64,000 nt of DNA from Oscillospiraceae bacterium (GTDB taxonomy: Bacteria > Bacillota > Clostridia > Oscillospirales > Acutalibacteraceae). The translations under genes and the position numbers were made by a program. Numbering within the stretch: position 1 is the first letter of the stretch; each line of letters starts with the position of its first letter. The notes below the pieces were generated by a model. It made no database searches and was not told the origin of the DNA. It worked only from the letters and a program-made list of their open reading frames with translations. This document shows positions 19,265-27,315 of this stretch, in pieces. The stretch spans positions 248,001-312,000 of the forward strand of contig SVOW01000001.1 of the NCBI GenBank assembly GCA_015066175.1. The letters run 5' to 3'.

Positions 19265-19696
19265 TCAGAATCTTACAAGGTCAACATTAAAGTCGATTTC
19301 GTCTTCAGCCTGTTCATTGAGTGCTCTGAACACTTCTTCGTCCCAGATTTCAATTTTTTTACCTGAGCCGAGAATTGCAATGTTCTTTTCGATACCGGCA
19401 AACTCTCTGAAACTTTCTTTCAGACCAACACGGCTCTGGTTATCCATGCTGCAATCGTCAATTCTTGCAAAAAACCATCTGTAATATTTTCTGTTTTCTT
19501 CACTTGCAGGAAGTGCATCAAGTTCTTCTTTGATTTTCTTCCATTCTTCCAAAGGATAAAGTGTGAGACATTTATCTTTAGGTGGGGATTTCATAATGAC
19601 GAAATTCTGCCCAAGGTCTTCCCTGAATGCTGACGGCACGACCATTCTGTTTTTTGAATCAAGCGAATGAAAGTATGTACCTTTAAAATCTGCCAT
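19265..19696 (-). CDS. mraZ: Transcriptional regulator MraZ
   Basis: SpoVT/AbrB-fold DNA-binding protein that controls the dcw cluster in other bacteria, 143 aa. It carries two copies of the MraZ domain: FHSLDSKNRMVVPSAFRE (first) and DNQSRVGLKESFREFAGI (second; the usual DxxGR is seen as DNQSR). RBS GGAGGGG. It is the first gene of the operon, preceded by AAGTGG-type boxes and a consensus promoter, consistent with autoregulation. Confidence 0.95.
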   Translation of the reverse strand: MADFKGTYFHSLDSKNRMVVPSAFREDLGQNFVIMKSPPKDKCLTLYPLEEWKKIKEELDALPASEENRKYYRWFFARIDDCSMDNQSRVGLKESFREFAGIEKNIAILGSGKKIEIWDEEVFRALNEQAEDEIDFNVDLVRF

Positions 19697-19731
19697 TTTA
19701 TTCCCCTCCTTTCAGAAAATCAAGTAAATCT

Positions 19732-19812
19732 CCCACTTTTGTGTGGAAAACTCTGTGGAAATGTGGAAAACTTCCACTTCGTCACCCTTATGACGCTATT
19801 TCGCTCCACTTT
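19732..19812 (-). promoter_or_regulatory. Candidate MraZ operator boxes
   Basis: On the minus strand three AAGTGG[AG]G-like boxes lie at 19805-19812, 19773-19779 and 19732-19739 in the mraZ leader. MraZ of other bacteria binds short G-rich direct repeats of this type. The + strand also shows three TGTGGAAA copies at 19742-19769. Assignment as operators is inference. Confidence 0.45.
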
Positions 19813-19820
19813 GTACCACA

Positions 19821-19849
19821 ATTATACTCTTTTACTGCACTTATGTCAA
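19821..19849 (-). promoter_or_regulatory. Promoter of the dcw operon
   Basis: Leftward TTGACA, exactly 17 bp, TATAAT: perfect consensus hexamers. It should drive mraZ through divIB, since every downstream gap is short or overlapping. Confidence 0.85.
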
Positions 19850-19861
19850 GCATTTACGCAA

Positions 19862-20000
19862 AAAAGTGCAAAAAATATATGCAAAAAATATAGTTGTTTT
19901 AAGAATAGATTTATGTGTTTGTTTAATTCTAATATTGCAGTGATATCACCTACTTTCAACGATTGCAATTTATCGCTGACATTTCAAAACGTGTCAAAAA
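19862..20000. other. AT-rich intergenic DNA upstream of mraZ
   Basis: No gene with an RBS is visible here. An open frame on the + strand runs from inside mraZ into this area but has no supporting features. Confidence 0.5.
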
Positions 20001-20112
20001 AACACCGCCGTGTCATTCTTTCGCATCAGCAAAGAATCTCGGCGGTGTTAAGTTTTATATGTTGCCATTTTGAGAGCCTTCGCCTACGCTCCAGAATGAC
20101 AACAAAATGGCA
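20001..20112. repeat. Two hairpins carrying the GTCATYCT...AAGAATC repeat
   Basis: Two adjacent stem-loops at 20001-20049 (outer stem AACACCGCCG) and 20063-20112 (outer stem TGCCATTTTG) enclose versions of the same inner sequence: GTCATTCT, a GCG-containing loop, then AAGAATCT or its complement. A third copy lies in the terminator at 46896-46947. The outer stems differ in each copy. The first hairpin also has a T run on the minus strand. Confidence 0.7.
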
Positions 20113-20128
20113 AGGTTAGCCACAGATT

Positions 20129-20292
20129 AATTATAATTCATATGCATATTACGGCTACATACTCCCCTTGAAAATGCAAGGGGAGCTGTCAGAATCTGTG
20201 ATTCTGACTGAGGGGATTTTTCGTTGAAAATTATAATTTAGCGCTGGTTGAAACGGCTTTGATGCATCGCGATGATTGACCACACACATATG
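20129..20292. repeat. Compound repeat island 1
   Basis: A degenerate AATTATAATT palindrome (20129-20138) and a perfect AAATTATAATTT (20228-20239) flank a cassette of about 90 bp. The cassette has the hairpin CTCCCCTTG/CAAGGGGAG, then GCTGTCAG, AATC, GATT, CTGACTGAGGGGATTTT. A second arm follows with no closing palindrome before the terminator. Confidence 0.7.
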
Positions 20293-20295
20293 CAT

Positions 20296-20326
20296 AAAAA
20301 ATCCCTACCGGAATACGGTAGGGATT
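20296..20326 (-). terminator. Terminator after the phosphoesterase gene
   Basis: An AATCCCTACCG perfect hairpin followed on the minus strand by six Ts. Confidence 0.85.
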
Positions 20327-20343
20327 AATCTTATTCAAATTAC

Positions 20344-21840
20344 TCAGATAGCATTAATGATAAGTTTGGGGATTATTACGAAGAGATAATCGAAGAACAT
20401 TTTTGCAAATCTGTAGATGAAGTTGAATGTCTGTGCAACGCCTGTTGTTGCAGGGTCTGTGGGAAGCATAGGTTTGTCGCTTGCCTGACCTTCAGTTGTT
20501 TTCTTAATAGCATATGTATCAACAAGTTCTTTTTCGCCTGTTTCATAATCTACTGCATATGCGTTGTAAACAAGTCTGCCGCCCTGAATTTCAACTGTTG
20601 AGAAAATACCGCGGTCGCCGATGTCACGCTGTGAGAAGCATTCTGCAACGATGTTTGAATCGAATACGCAATCAAATACATAGTCGTTGATTGAATATGT
20701 TTTTGTGCCTGCTGTACCGGGAAGGATGTGGCAAGCACCATCAGGATCAACTGCAAATGTTGTTTCAACGCCATTGAACATTTCTGTTACATATGTAACA
20801 TCTTCAACAAGTTTGTCGCCTTTAACCTGATTTGTTCTCATATAAACGTGGTCATGACCTGCCATTACAAGGTCGATATCAAGTTCATCAAAAATGGGGA
20901 GAAGCTGTTCTCTCATGATGATTGTGTCAGGTTTGATAAGGTTTTTACCTGCTGAATAGAAAGCTCTGTGCATAAGAACAATTTTCCACTGTGCATCTGA
21001 AGAATTCATTTCGTTCTTGAGCCAGTTTGTCTGCTGAACTGTCATGGGATACATATCGTTTGTGTTGAGAACTACGATATGAGCATTACCATAATCAAAT
21101 GCATAGTAAACGCCTTCAGCTCTGATGCATTCATCGGGAGCAGCGTCAAGATTAAACATACTGTCAAACCAATAATGGTTAACTTTATTTGTGATGTTGC
21201 CATCGTGGTTACCTGCAACAGGTGCGATTGTAAGATTTGAGTTTGCAAAATTGAATTTATCAAAGAACCAATCCCATTCTTCCTGTGTACAATCGTTTAC
21301 ATAGTCACCAAGGCTTGTGTAGAATTCTGCATCAGGCATTGTTTCATAAGCAGTTTTCATAACATTAGATGCTTTCTGGAAGTTTTCTTCGTTACCTGCC
21401 TGAACGTCAGCAATAGCAATAAACTTGAAGTTTTCATCACCATCGTCTGTTCTGAATGTGCCGATTTCGCTCCATTCATTGTTTACATCGTCACCAACTC
21501 TGTACACATATTCTGTGCCGGGTTTGAGAGCTGTGAGAGTTACTTTGTGAACATAAATTTCTTTGAATGATTCACAACTGCCTCTGAAAGTTTTTGCACC
21601 TTCAAAAGTACCTTCGTATTTGTCAGCAATCACAAACTGAACTGCAGTTGCAGATTCTTCGTCTGTGTGCCAGCAAACACCTCTCTGTGTTGTGGGATCT
21701 TCGCCCATTGTGATTGATACATTTCTGATTTTGTCTGACACTTCGTAATCTTTAACGATTTCTTCGTCTGCTGCAAATGAAAAACCTGCACAGCAGAAGA
21801 TTATGCAAAGTGAAAGAACAACAGCAATAATCTTTTTCAT
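20344..21840 (-). CDS. Secreted purple-acid-phosphatase-like metallophosphoesterase
   Basis: Exported 498-aa phosphoesterase. After the signal peptide (to SFAADE) comes a fibronectin-III-like N-terminal domain (about 35-135, HKVTLTALKPGTEYVYRVGD), as in purple acid phosphatases. The calcineurin-like domain shows IAIADVQAG, SLGDYVND, PVAGNHDG, LMHRAFYS and MAGHDHVYMR, covering the dimetal ligands. The C-terminal 25 residues are hydrophobic (FIYRFAKMFFDYLFVIIPKL) and could anchor the protein to the membrane. RBS AAGGAG. It may release phosphate from extracellular esters; the exact substrate is unknown. Confidence 0.88.
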   Translation of the reverse strand: MKKIIAVVLSLCIIFCCAGFSFAADEEIVKDYEVSDKIRNVSITMGEDPTTQRGVCWHTDEESATAVQFVIADKYEGTFEGAKTFRGSCESFKEIYVHKVTLTALKPGTEYVYRVGDDVNNEWSEIGTFRTDDGDENFKFIAIADVQAGNEENFQKASNVMKTAYETMPDAEFYTSLGDYVNDCTQEEWDWFFDKFNFANSNLTIAPVAGNHDGNITNKVNHYWFDSMFNLDAAPDECIRAEGVYYAFDYGNAHIVVLNTNDMYPMTVQQTNWLKNEMNSSDAQWKIVLMHRAFYSAGKNLIKPDTIIMREQLLPIFDELDIDLVMAGHDHVYMRTNQVKGDKLVEDVTYVTEMFNGVETTFAVDPDGACHILPGTAGTKTYSINDYVFDCVFDSNIVAECFSQRDIGDRGIFSTVEIQGGRLVYNAYAVDYETGEKELVDTYAIKKTTEGQASDKPMLPTDPATTGVAQTFNFIYRFAKMFFDYLFVIIPKLIINAI

Positions 21841-21889
21841 ATTATTGTCTCCTTTGCTTTTTTATAAAATGAAACATTTTATTTAATTA

Positions 21890-21919
21890 ATGATAACACA
21901 TTTCAGGCTTTTTTGTCAA
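21890..21919 (-). promoter_or_regulatory. Promoter of the phosphoesterase gene
   Basis: Leftward TTGACA, 18-bp spacer, TATCAT, with the -35 inside the end of the nucleoside hydrolase gene. Confidence 0.5.
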
Positions 21920-22817
21920 CGGAAATCAGCGAATTGATTTCGTCAGCATAAAAACTGTCCTGATATTTTTTCACAACAAAGCATCTGTCGGAAGATTTAT
22001 TTTCTTTAAAATAATTTCTTCCGTCTTTATCAATTATAATATCGCCGTAAACTTTGTTGTAACCTGCTTTTTCTTCGTCACCATGAAGAAAAAGCATAGC
22101 AGTCATAGGGTCCCATGAATTTCTGCCGTTATGCGAGCCGTGAGCAACCATTGACAAACGCAAGGCATCGTTTTCGTCACCGATTACTTTTTTGCCTCCA
22201 GTTATAACGCTCACACCTGCTTCAAAGCCAAGATAAGTTATGGGACAAGGAAATTTTTCCGCAACAATTTTTGCCGCCGCTGCAGAATGAGAATTATTGG
22301 CGATGTTATATTCACGTCCGCCTTCTTCGTCCCATTTGCCTGCCATTGCCCAGAGCTTATTCACTTTCTGTCTGCAAAGTTCAATACCATCAAGGGGTGA
22401 AAAATCATCTGCTTCACTCATAAGAAGTGATGCTATTGAATTCTGAAAACCTACGGCAACAATATCGACCTTTTCTTCGGCAGAAGATAAAATTCGTCTG
22501 TAAAAAGAAACTGAATCTTCATAATTATCAGGCGAATCTGAATTGTCTGGAGAAAATTTTTCAATCAGTTTTTTCTGATAACTGTTTCGAGGTGGGTCAT
22601 TGTAATAAGTTGCACTTTTATCCATTGCAACAGGAACATTCTTTACTCCGTAACTTTCGAGAAAGAGCCTGACAGACTGCGGGGATTCATAAAGAAAGGC
22701 GTTAATATTAACGCCTTTCAGTTCTGAATCGATCAGGAGCCTTAATGCGACACAATCATCGCAATCTGTCCACCAATCAGTATCGAAAATTACTGAACGG
22801 TTTGCTGAATCAATCAT
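21903..22817 (-). CDS. Inosine-uridine type nucleoside hydrolase
   Basis: Cytoplasmic N-ribohydrolase, 304 aa, splitting nucleosides into base and ribose. The N-terminal calcium-binding motif of the family (DTDxxxDD) is present as DTDWWTDCDDCVALRLL. Further on are VDIVAVGFQNSIASLL and NSWDPMTAMLFLHG, where the late Asp is the expected second calcium ligand. There is no signal peptide. The ATG overlaps the stop of the upstream lipase-like gene (TAATG), so the two are co-translated. Base preference cannot be read from the sequence. Confidence 0.88.
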   Translation of the reverse strand: MIDSANRSVIFDTDWWTDCDDCVALRLLIDSELKGVNINAFLYESPQSVRLFLESYGVKNVPVAMDKSATYYNDPPRNSYQKKLIEKFSPDNSDSPDNYEDSVSFYRRILSSAEEKVDIVAVGFQNSIASLLMSEADDFSPLDGIELCRQKVNKLWAMAGKWDEEGGREYNIANNSHSAAAAKIVAEKFPCPITYLGFEAGVSVITGGKKVIGDENDALRLSMVAHGSHNGRNSWDPMTAMLFLHGDEEKAGYNKVYGDIIIDKDGRNYFKENKSSDRCFVVKKYQDSFYADEINSLISVDKKA

Positions 22818-24685
22818 TATTTGAGTAATTCACTGAAACCTTTTGTGCCCCAGCTCTTGTATGCTGTGTCAGAGAGCCATTTGAAAATTGTGCGGAGAAC
22901 ATCGTATGCAGGGCTGGGCTCTTCCGGAGCTCCATAAACACCGATATCAATAAGAGCATTTACAAGTCTCTGCATTCTTTCTTCGCAATCTTTTGTATCA
23001 ATAACAGTTTCTGTGAGCATAAGTTTGCAATCATCAAGTGCTGCCTGAAGTTCTGCTCTCTGTGCAGGAGTCATTTCTCTTTCAGCAAGAGCCTTTTCTG
23101 CATTAGGGATGTCATTATTTCTTAAACCTCTTGTAGTTCTTGAACCGTTGAACTGAGGATAGTTTTCAGGGTCTGAATGAACGTCTGTAATTGTATCATC
23201 TTTAAGAAGAACGCCTGCAAAATTGATTACAGAGTCACTCTGGCCTGTTCTTTCATGGTTGAGGCCCTGAACATACCATGTATTTTCGGGCAGGTATGAT
23301 GTTGAAGCATCAACTACTCTGTCAGGAGAAATATGGTTATGTGTGGGGTCTGTACATACGGGATTTTTTGCAACATAGTCAACAGGAAGAGTTTTGCCAA
23401 GGTCTGCAAATGTTGCGAAAAGGCTTGTTGATGCTGAGTGGATAATTCCGTCAGCATTGATATAGAGTGCACTTGAACCGATGGGATAAAGCGGAACGCC
23501 GTATGAGCAGATAGCGTGTACGATAGCACCGTATTTTTCACTTGTCAGTTCGTTGATGTTTTTCTGGAGATTAAGCTGTGCTGTGTGGTAGAAAGTTACT
23601 TTATTTCTGATAACGTCGTATTCAGGACCTTTATCTTTGAAATAAATTTCATATGCTTTATCAAAGTCATCGTGGGGAAGAAGTGCCCAGATAATTGTGC
23701 AGTTACCAACAAGAGTATCTTTTGCACCTGCGAGAATTGAATCAAGCACTGAATCAAGCACGTCGTGAGGAAGTATTCTCAAAACGATATTAAGGAGATA
23801 TGCATACCATTCTTCTTTAAGAAGTTCGGGGAGAATTCTTGTGTAAAGGAATTCATCGTTTTTGAGAAGTGTATTATCTACAAAGATATCGCCGAGAATT
23901 TTTGAACCGTCAAGAGCCGCGATAACAAAAACGATTTTATGAACGCTGTCATAGTTTGCGTCGAACATATCATATCTGCCTGAGAACATTTCAAGCCATG
24001 CAGTAACAATTGTACCGCCCATACTGATAGGAGCAAGGCTTACTTCTTCAGCACCTGTCTGTTCTTTAACCATTTCGATGTAGTCGTTAAGATCTTCTGC
24101 AATCTGAGTAACATCACCTGATGAATTGTATGAGAAGAAATAGAGCCATTCTTCGCCGATTTCTTCACCGATTTTCTGGAAAGGAACTGCATCATAAACG
24201 ATATCTTTATGTTCCTGATCCATTGCACCTACTGAGCAATACTGTCTGTCAACATATGTGGGATAAACAGGGTCGCCGTTAAGGTCGCAAGCGTTGTATT
24301 TAAGGGCATTGCAAGCTGCTTTATAACCTGCTTCAGAAGCGAAATCCTTCTGAGTGATAAGAGTGAGAAGTACGGGGAAAATAACAGTCATTACAAGTTC
24401 GGTAACATCAACTGTAAGAGGCCAACCTGTAATCTGGTTGCCATCTTTGTCAAGAAGAGGATTACCTTCTTCATCCATAATCACTGTATCAATCTGAGAA
24501 ATACCGTGAATGATGATAATCGGCACCTGTTCATCACTTACCAATGTGTCTTTTGCTTCTTCAACTGTGTTTACAACAGAAATTTCTGTCGAGTCGGTTT
24601 CAGCCGCAAAAACCTGTGACATTACGCCTACGCTCATTGCTAAAACAAGCATAAGAGCAATTACTCTTTTTAAAACCTTGTTCAT
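22817..24685 (-). CDS. Secreted alpha/beta-hydrolase (lipase-like)
   Basis: Exported 622-aa protein. It has a signal peptide (cleaved near VFAAET), an oxyanion region PIIIIHGIS (55-63) and a nucleophile elbow APISMGG (Ser221), in which Pro-Ile precede Ser instead of the usual Gly-x. An Asp in VIAALDGSKILG and a late His (GLNHERTG or HNHIS) could complete a triad. Beyond about 500 there is a helical FIVAR-like segment (NAEKALAEREMTPAQRAELQAAL). Substrates are unknown; lipids or esters are the best guess. RBS AAGGAGG. First gene of a two-gene operon with the nucleoside hydrolase. Confidence 0.75.
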   Translation of the reverse strand: MNKVLKRVIALMLVLAMSVGVMSQVFAAETDSTEISVVNTVEEAKDTLVSDEQVPIIIIHGISQIDTVIMDEEGNPLLDKDGNQITGWPLTVDVTELVMTVIFPVLLTLITQKDFASEAGYKAACNALKYNACDLNGDPVYPTYVDRQYCSVGAMDQEHKDIVYDAVPFQKIGEEIGEEWLYFFSYNSSGDVTQIAEDLNDYIEMVKEQTGAEEVSLAPISMGGTIVTAWLEMFSGRYDMFDANYDSVHKIVFVIAALDGSKILGDIFVDNTLLKNDEFLYTRILPELLKEEWYAYLLNIVLRILPHDVLDSVLDSILAGAKDTLVGNCTIIWALLPHDDFDKAYEIYFKDKGPEYDVIRNKVTFYHTAQLNLQKNINELTSEKYGAIVHAICSYGVPLYPIGSSALYINADGIIHSASTSLFATFADLGKTLPVDYVAKNPVCTDPTHNHISPDRVVDASTSYLPENTWYVQGLNHERTGQSDSVINFAGVLLKDDTITDVHSDPENYPQFNGSRTTRGLRNNDIPNAEKALAEREMTPAQRAELQAALDDCKLMLTETVIDTKDCEERMQRLVNALIDIGVYGAPEEPSPAYDVLRTIFKWLSDTAYKSWGTKGFSELLK

Positions 24686-24715
24686 ATGACAAGCCTCCTT
24701 AAGTTTTATGGAGAG

Positions 24716-24744
24716 ATTGTAACATAATTTACAAAAAATGTCTA
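24716..24744 (-). promoter_or_regulatory. Promoter of the lipase-like operon
   Basis: Leftward TAGACA, 17-bp spacer, TACAAT, divergent from the metal transporter promoter. Confidence 0.5.
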
Positions 24745-24786
24745 TACATTATTAAAATAATTAACAAATTTTTATATATTTTTTTC

Positions 24787-24815
24787 TTGACTTACAAAAG
24801 GGAAAAGTTTATAAT
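24787..24815 (+). promoter_or_regulatory. Promoter of the metal ABC transporter operon
   Basis: TTGACT, 17-bp spacer, TATAAT, ending where the palindromic operator begins. Confidence 0.75.
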
Positions 24816-24835
24816 GAATTTGAAATTCAAATTCA
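24815..24835. promoter_or_regulatory. Palindromic operator, probable metal-responsive repressor site
   Basis: A perfect inverted repeat TGAATTTG-N5-CAAATTCA starts at the last base of the -10 and covers the predicted transcript start. A further AAATTC copy follows at 24835-24840. The placement is typical for a repressor such as Zur, MntR or an AdcR-like protein; which one cannot be told. Confidence 0.65.
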
Positions 24836-24853
24836 AATTCACGGAGGAATAAA

Positions 24854-25711
24854 ATGAAACGTATTTTGCCGTTTTTACTTGTTTTGTGCATACTTCTTGG
24901 CGGTTGTTCAACAGCAAAAACAAACGATAAATTAAAAATCACCACAACTGTTTTCCCTGCATATGATTTTCTCAGAGAAATAGCAGCAGGCGTTGACGCT
25001 GAATTGAATATGCTTATCGCTCCCGGAATGGAAGTGCACGGCTTTGAAACAACCCTTGAAGACATTGCTCTCGTTTCGAGCAGTGACCTTTTTGTCTGCG
25101 TGGGTGGCGAAGATGATGAATGGGTTGAAAATATACCTGAAACAGAAACAAAGATTGTAACTTTAAGCAGTATGGTTGGTCCTTGTGAAGATGACCATTA
25201 CTGGACTTCGCCGAAAAATGCAATTACAATTACTGAAAAGCTCTGCGAAAATCTTTGTGATGTTGACCCTGAAAATGCTGCAACATACAAGGAAAACACA
25301 CAAAAATACATTGAAGAATTAAAGAAACTTGACAGCGGATTCGCTGAAACGGTAAAAAACGGAAAAACAAATACAGTTGTTTTTGCAGAAAGATTCCCCT
25401 TCTATCATATGGCGAATGATTACGGACTTGAATATCACTCAGCTTTTGAAGGCTGCTCAACCGAAACTGAAGCCGGAATAAAAGTAATCAATCAGTTGAT
25501 TGAAACAATTGAAAAAGAGAATATATCCGTTGTTTTCACAATAGAATTTTCTGACAACACTGTAGCAGACAGAATAAGCAGCGAAACAGGTGCACAGGTG
25601 TTGCTGATGCATTCCTGCCACAATGTGACAGAAGAAGAATTTGAAAGCGGAGAAACTTATCTTTCGCTTATGACAAAAAATCTTGAAAATCTGAAAATCG
25701 CTCTGGGGTAA
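24854..25711 (+). CDS. Metal ABC transporter substrate-binding lipoprotein (ZnuA/PsaA family)
   Basis: Extracytoplasmic cluster A-I binding protein for Zn or Mn, 285 aa, lipid-anchored through Cys18 (LLGGC). Likely metal ligands by alignment to known members: His62 (MEVHGFE), His115 (DDHYW), Glu179 (VVFAERFPFYH) and an acidic residue in TIEFSDNTVADRI. A Glu at the third position matches Mn-binding PsaA, where Zn-binding AdcA/ZnuA have His, so Mn is a real alternative. The His-rich loop of ZnuA is absent. First gene of a three-gene transporter operon with 4-bp gaps or overlaps. Confidence 0.88.
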   Translation: MKRILPFLLVLCILLGGCSTAKTNDKLKITTTVFPAYDFLREIAAGVDAELNMLIAPGMEVHGFETTLEDIALVSSSDLFVCVGGEDDEWVENIPETETKIVTLSSMVGPCEDDHYWTSPKNAITITEKLCENLCDVDPENAATYKENTQKYIEELKKLDSGFAETVKNGKTNTVVFAERFPFYHMANDYGLEYHSAFEGCSTETEAGIKVINQLIETIEKENISVVFTIEFSDNTVADRISSETGAQVLLMHSCHNVTEEEFESGETYLSLMTKNLENLKIALG

Positions 25712-25715
25712 AAAT

Positions 25716-26417
25716 ATGGCTTTTGTAAAATGTGAAAAATGTGAACTTGCGTATGAAGGCAAAACTGTGCTTTCAGATTTGTCTTTTGAAGTAAATAAAG
25801 GTGATTATCTTTGTATAGTCGGCGAAAACGGAAGCGGCAAAAGCACGCTGATGAAAGCACTTCTAGGTCTGATAAAGCCTGTTTCAGGTGAAATAAAATT
25901 CTGCTGTGCAAAACACAGTGAAATCGGATATCTTCCTCAGCAGACAGACATTCAGAAAGACTTTCCCGCATCTGTGTCTGAAGTTGTTATATCCGGCACT
26001 TTAGGCAGAAAAGGTTTCAAACCTTTCTATACAAAAAAAGAAAAAGACCTTGCAAAGAAAAATATGGAAATGCTTGGAATTTCTCATTTGGCAAAACACT
26101 CTTATCAGAATCTTTCAGGTGGTCAGCAGCAGAGAGTTTTGCTCGCACGTGCATTGTGTGCCACCACATCAATGCTTCTTCTCGACGAGCCAGTGGCAGG
26201 TCTTGACCCTGTTGTTACTGCTGAAATGTATAAAATTATAAAAGAGCTTAACGATAAAGGCATTGCGATAATTATGGTTTCCCATGATATTTCCGCCGCT
26301 GTAGAATACGCAAGCCACATTCTTCACCTGCGTAACAAGCCTTTATTCTTCGGCACAAAAGAAGAATATCTTTTCAGCGATATTGCTTCTGAATTTCTGG
26401 GAGGTGACAAGAAATGA
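25716..26417 (+). CDS. Metal ABC transporter ATP-binding protein (ZnuC/MntB type)
   Basis: Cytoplasmic ATPase of the metal importer, 233 aa. Walker A is GENGSGKST, the Q-loop segment is LPQQTD, the signature is LSGGQQQR, Walker B is MLLLDEPVAGLD and the switch is VSHDISAAVEYA. It starts 4 bases after the binding-protein stop and overlaps the permease start by ATGA, so all three should be made together. Confidence 0.93.
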   Translation: MAFVKCEKCELAYEGKTVLSDLSFEVNKGDYLCIVGENGSGKSTLMKALLGLIKPVSGEIKFCCAKHSEIGYLPQQTDIQKDFPASVSEVVISGTLGRKGFKPFYTKKEKDLAKKNMEMLGISHLAKHSYQNLSGGQQQRVLLARALCATTSMLLLDEPVAGLDPVVTAEMYKIIKELNDKGIAIIMVSHDISAAVEYASHILHLRNKPLFFGTKEEYLFSDIASEFLGGDKK

Positions 26418-27268
26418 TGACTTTTCAGGAACTTTTCGCAAGCGAGTTTATGATAAACCTTGTGATACGTGCACTTATTGTGGGACTTCTTGTTACGCTC
26501 TGCTCGTCACTTTTAGGCGTAAGCCTTGTGCTCAAAAGATTTTCTATGATTGGTGACGGACTTTCTCACGTAGGGTTCGGTGCAGTTGCAATAGCTGCTG
26601 CACTTAATATGAGCAACATGAAACTGATAGTTTCACTCCCCATTGTGGTTATCACTGCATTTCTGCTTCTGCGTTGGGGCAACAAAGGCAAAACCAAGGG
26701 CGATGCTTCCCTGGCACTTGTTTCCACAGGTGCAGTAGCCGCAGGCAGTCTGCTTTTCAACCTTTCAGGACAAAGAAGCACTGACATCTGCAACAGCCTT
26801 TTCGGCTCTGCTTCACTTTTCACAATCGGTGATGTTGACCTGATTTTAAGTGCATTTTTAAGTGTTGCGATTATCACGCTTTTTGTTTTCTTTTACACAA
26901 AGATTTTTGCAATTACATTTGATGAGAATTTTGCAAAAGCAACAGGCATAAAAACAAATGTGTATAATATGCTGATTGCCGTTCTGACTGCAGTTACAGT
27001 TGTTCTCGGCATGAATATGATGGGTTCACTTATGATTTCTGCATTGATTGTTTTCCCTGCTATGACTTCAATGAAAGTCTGCACAACGTTCAAAGGTGTA
27101 CTTATCTGTTCATCTGCAGTTTCGGTTGTGTGCTTTATTATCGGCTTTTTCACAGCCTGCCTTGCAGGTTGGCAGACAGGTGCAACTGTTGTCTGCGTGA
27201 ACATAATTGCGTTTTTCATTTTTACAATTGCGGGAAAAATCACAAGAAAAAGTATTGCAAAGCAATAA
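26414..27268 (+). CDS. Metal ABC transporter permease (ZnuB/MntC type)
   Basis: Integral membrane subunit of the importer, 284 aa, with about eight hydrophobic helices of the ABC-3 family. Family blocks include VLKRFSMIGDGLSHVGFGAVA near the N-terminus and LGMNMMGSLMISALIVFPAMTS later. It overlaps the ATPase gene by 4 bases (ATGA). Confidence 0.93.
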   Translation: MMTFQELFASEFMINLVIRALIVGLLVTLCSSLLGVSLVLKRFSMIGDGLSHVGFGAVAIAAALNMSNMKLIVSLPIVVITAFLLLRWGNKGKTKGDASLALVSTGAVAAGSLLFNLSGQRSTDICNSLFGSASLFTIGDVDLILSAFLSVAIITLFVFFYTKIFAITFDENFAKATGIKTNVYNMLIAVLTAVTVVLGMNMMGSLMISALIVFPAMTSMKVCTTFKGVLICSSAVSVVCFIIGFFTACLAGWQTGATVVCVNIIAFFIFTIAGKITRKSIAKQ

Positions 27269-27283
27269 AAAAGATGATAAAAT
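27255..27283 (+). promoter_or_regulatory. Possible promoter of the alkaline phosphatase gene
   Basis: TTGCAA, 17-bp spacer, TAAAAT across the permease stop codon. No terminator is seen between, so read-through from the transporter operon is also likely. Confidence 0.4.
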
Positions 27284-27315
27284 TAAATTACATTAAATAT
27301 TAAGGAGGGAAAATC

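Noticed and set aside
19667-20119. 150-aa open frame on the + strand upstream of mraZ
   Set aside because: It starts inside mraZ, crosses the mraZ promoter and runs into two repeat hairpins.
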